Source of the DNA: Sulfurihydrogenibium yellowstonense SS-5
Lineage (GTDB): Bacteria; Aquificota; Aquificia; Aquificales; Hydrogenothermaceae
Assembly (NCBI RefSeq): GCF_000173615.1
Contig: NZ_ABZS01000113.1
Location: forward strand, 1-5,374
Direction of reading: 5' to 3'
Length of the DNA: 5,374 nucleotides
Shown here: one piece after another, positions 5,179-5,374 of the stretch
Layout: every line of letters begins with the position of its first letter
How positions within the stretch are numbered: position 1 is the stretch's first letter
Made by a program: the position numbers and the translations under genes
Notes under the pieces: model-generated
Told to the model about the DNA's origin: nothing
Databases searched by the model: none
Seen by the model: only the letters and a program-made list of their open reading frames with translations

Positions 5179-5236
5179 AATTTTCCTCATTTTAAAGTTA
5201 TGTTAAAATTTTACAAAATATAAGCGGAGGTAAGCA
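5179..5236. promoter_or_regulatory. Divergent promoter region between nth and the permease
   Basis: Only 58 nt separate the two divergent starts, so the promoters of both must lie here or overlap the genes. The stretch is very AT-rich, with a 10-bp palindrome TAAAATTTTA (5204-5213) and TATATT-like sequences, but no convincing -35/-10 pair can be singled out. GGAGG at 5226-5230, six nt before the permease ATG, is a strong ribosome site. Confidence 0.4.
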
Positions 5237-5374
5237 ATGGAATTTCTAAGAAAAAAAGAATATAAACAAGTAGAAACTAAATTAAAAAGAAGTTTAGGCT
5301 TTTGGGATTTAGTCTTTATAGGAGTTGGTGGAATTATAGGTGCAGGTATTTTTGTAATCACGGGACAAGCGGCA
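5237..5374 (+). CDS. APC-family amino-acid permease (5' part only)
   Basis: The first 46 codons of a membrane transporter that continues beyond the right edge. After a basic cytoplasmic leader (RKKEYKQVETKLKRSLG), the first membrane helix reads FWDLVFIGVGGIIGAGIFVI. The GIIGAGIFV motif is the substrate-binding break of TM1 in the amino-acid/polyamine/organocation (APC) superfamily, and the 'LKRSLGFWDLVFIGVGGIIG' style is typical of the cationic amino-acid transporter branch. The start is fixed by GGAGG six nt upstream. The specific substrate cannot be told from this fragment. Confidence 0.85.
   Translation, partial: MEFLRKKEYKQVETKLKRSLGFWDLVFIGVGGIIGAGIFVITGQAA

Overview
The window is AT-rich bacterial DNA. 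It carries one forward gene cluster (484-3957), a reverse-strand gene (4531-5178) and the start of a forward gene that runs off the right edge (5237-5374). The IscU and AroE proteins closely resemble, from memory, those of Aquifex aeolicus (same acidic C-terminal tail on IscU, same spacing of AroE motifs). Together with the AT-rich, Lys/Glu/Ile-rich coding, this suggests a low-GC Aquificales bacterium, perhaps of the Hydrogenothermaceae (Sulfurihydrogenibium type). This is an inference; no search was run.

Layout: 1-483 is non-coding. It holds a TTTA simple repeat, copies of an interspersed imperfect palindromic repeat, then a possible promoter and a strong Shine-Dalgarno for the first gene. 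Five tightly packed genes follow: an IscU-type Fe-S scaffold, a PP-loop tRNA-thiolase-like protein with a C-terminal NFACT-R-like domain, a TusA-like sulfur carrier, a small cysteine-free DUF1858-like protein and a minimal Nfu (NifU C-terminal) domain. Next, apparently in the same transcript, come shikimate dehydrogenase (aroE) and a YjbQ/UPF0047 protein. The genes overlap or are separated by at most 27 nt, so the seven probably form one operon.

3958-4530 lies between two convergent genes and contains no gene. It is packed with repeats: a 15-bp tandem duplication, a ~45-bp direct repeat, and three further copies of the palindromic repeat seen at the left end. Endonuclease III (nth) is read leftward from 5178. 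It is separated by 58 nt from a divergent APC-family amino-acid permease, of which only 46 codons are present.

Biologically, the first five genes look like one sulfur and iron-sulfur handling unit. The scaffold and Nfu carrier can supply Fe-S clusters, the TusA-like protein can relay persulfide sulfur, and the PP-loop enzyme is the probable user, with cysteines arranged as in Fe-S-dependent tRNA thiolases. No cysteine desulfurase is in the window, so the sulfur donor must be encoded elsewhere. Endonuclease III is also a [4Fe-4S] protein and thus a possible client of the same machinery.
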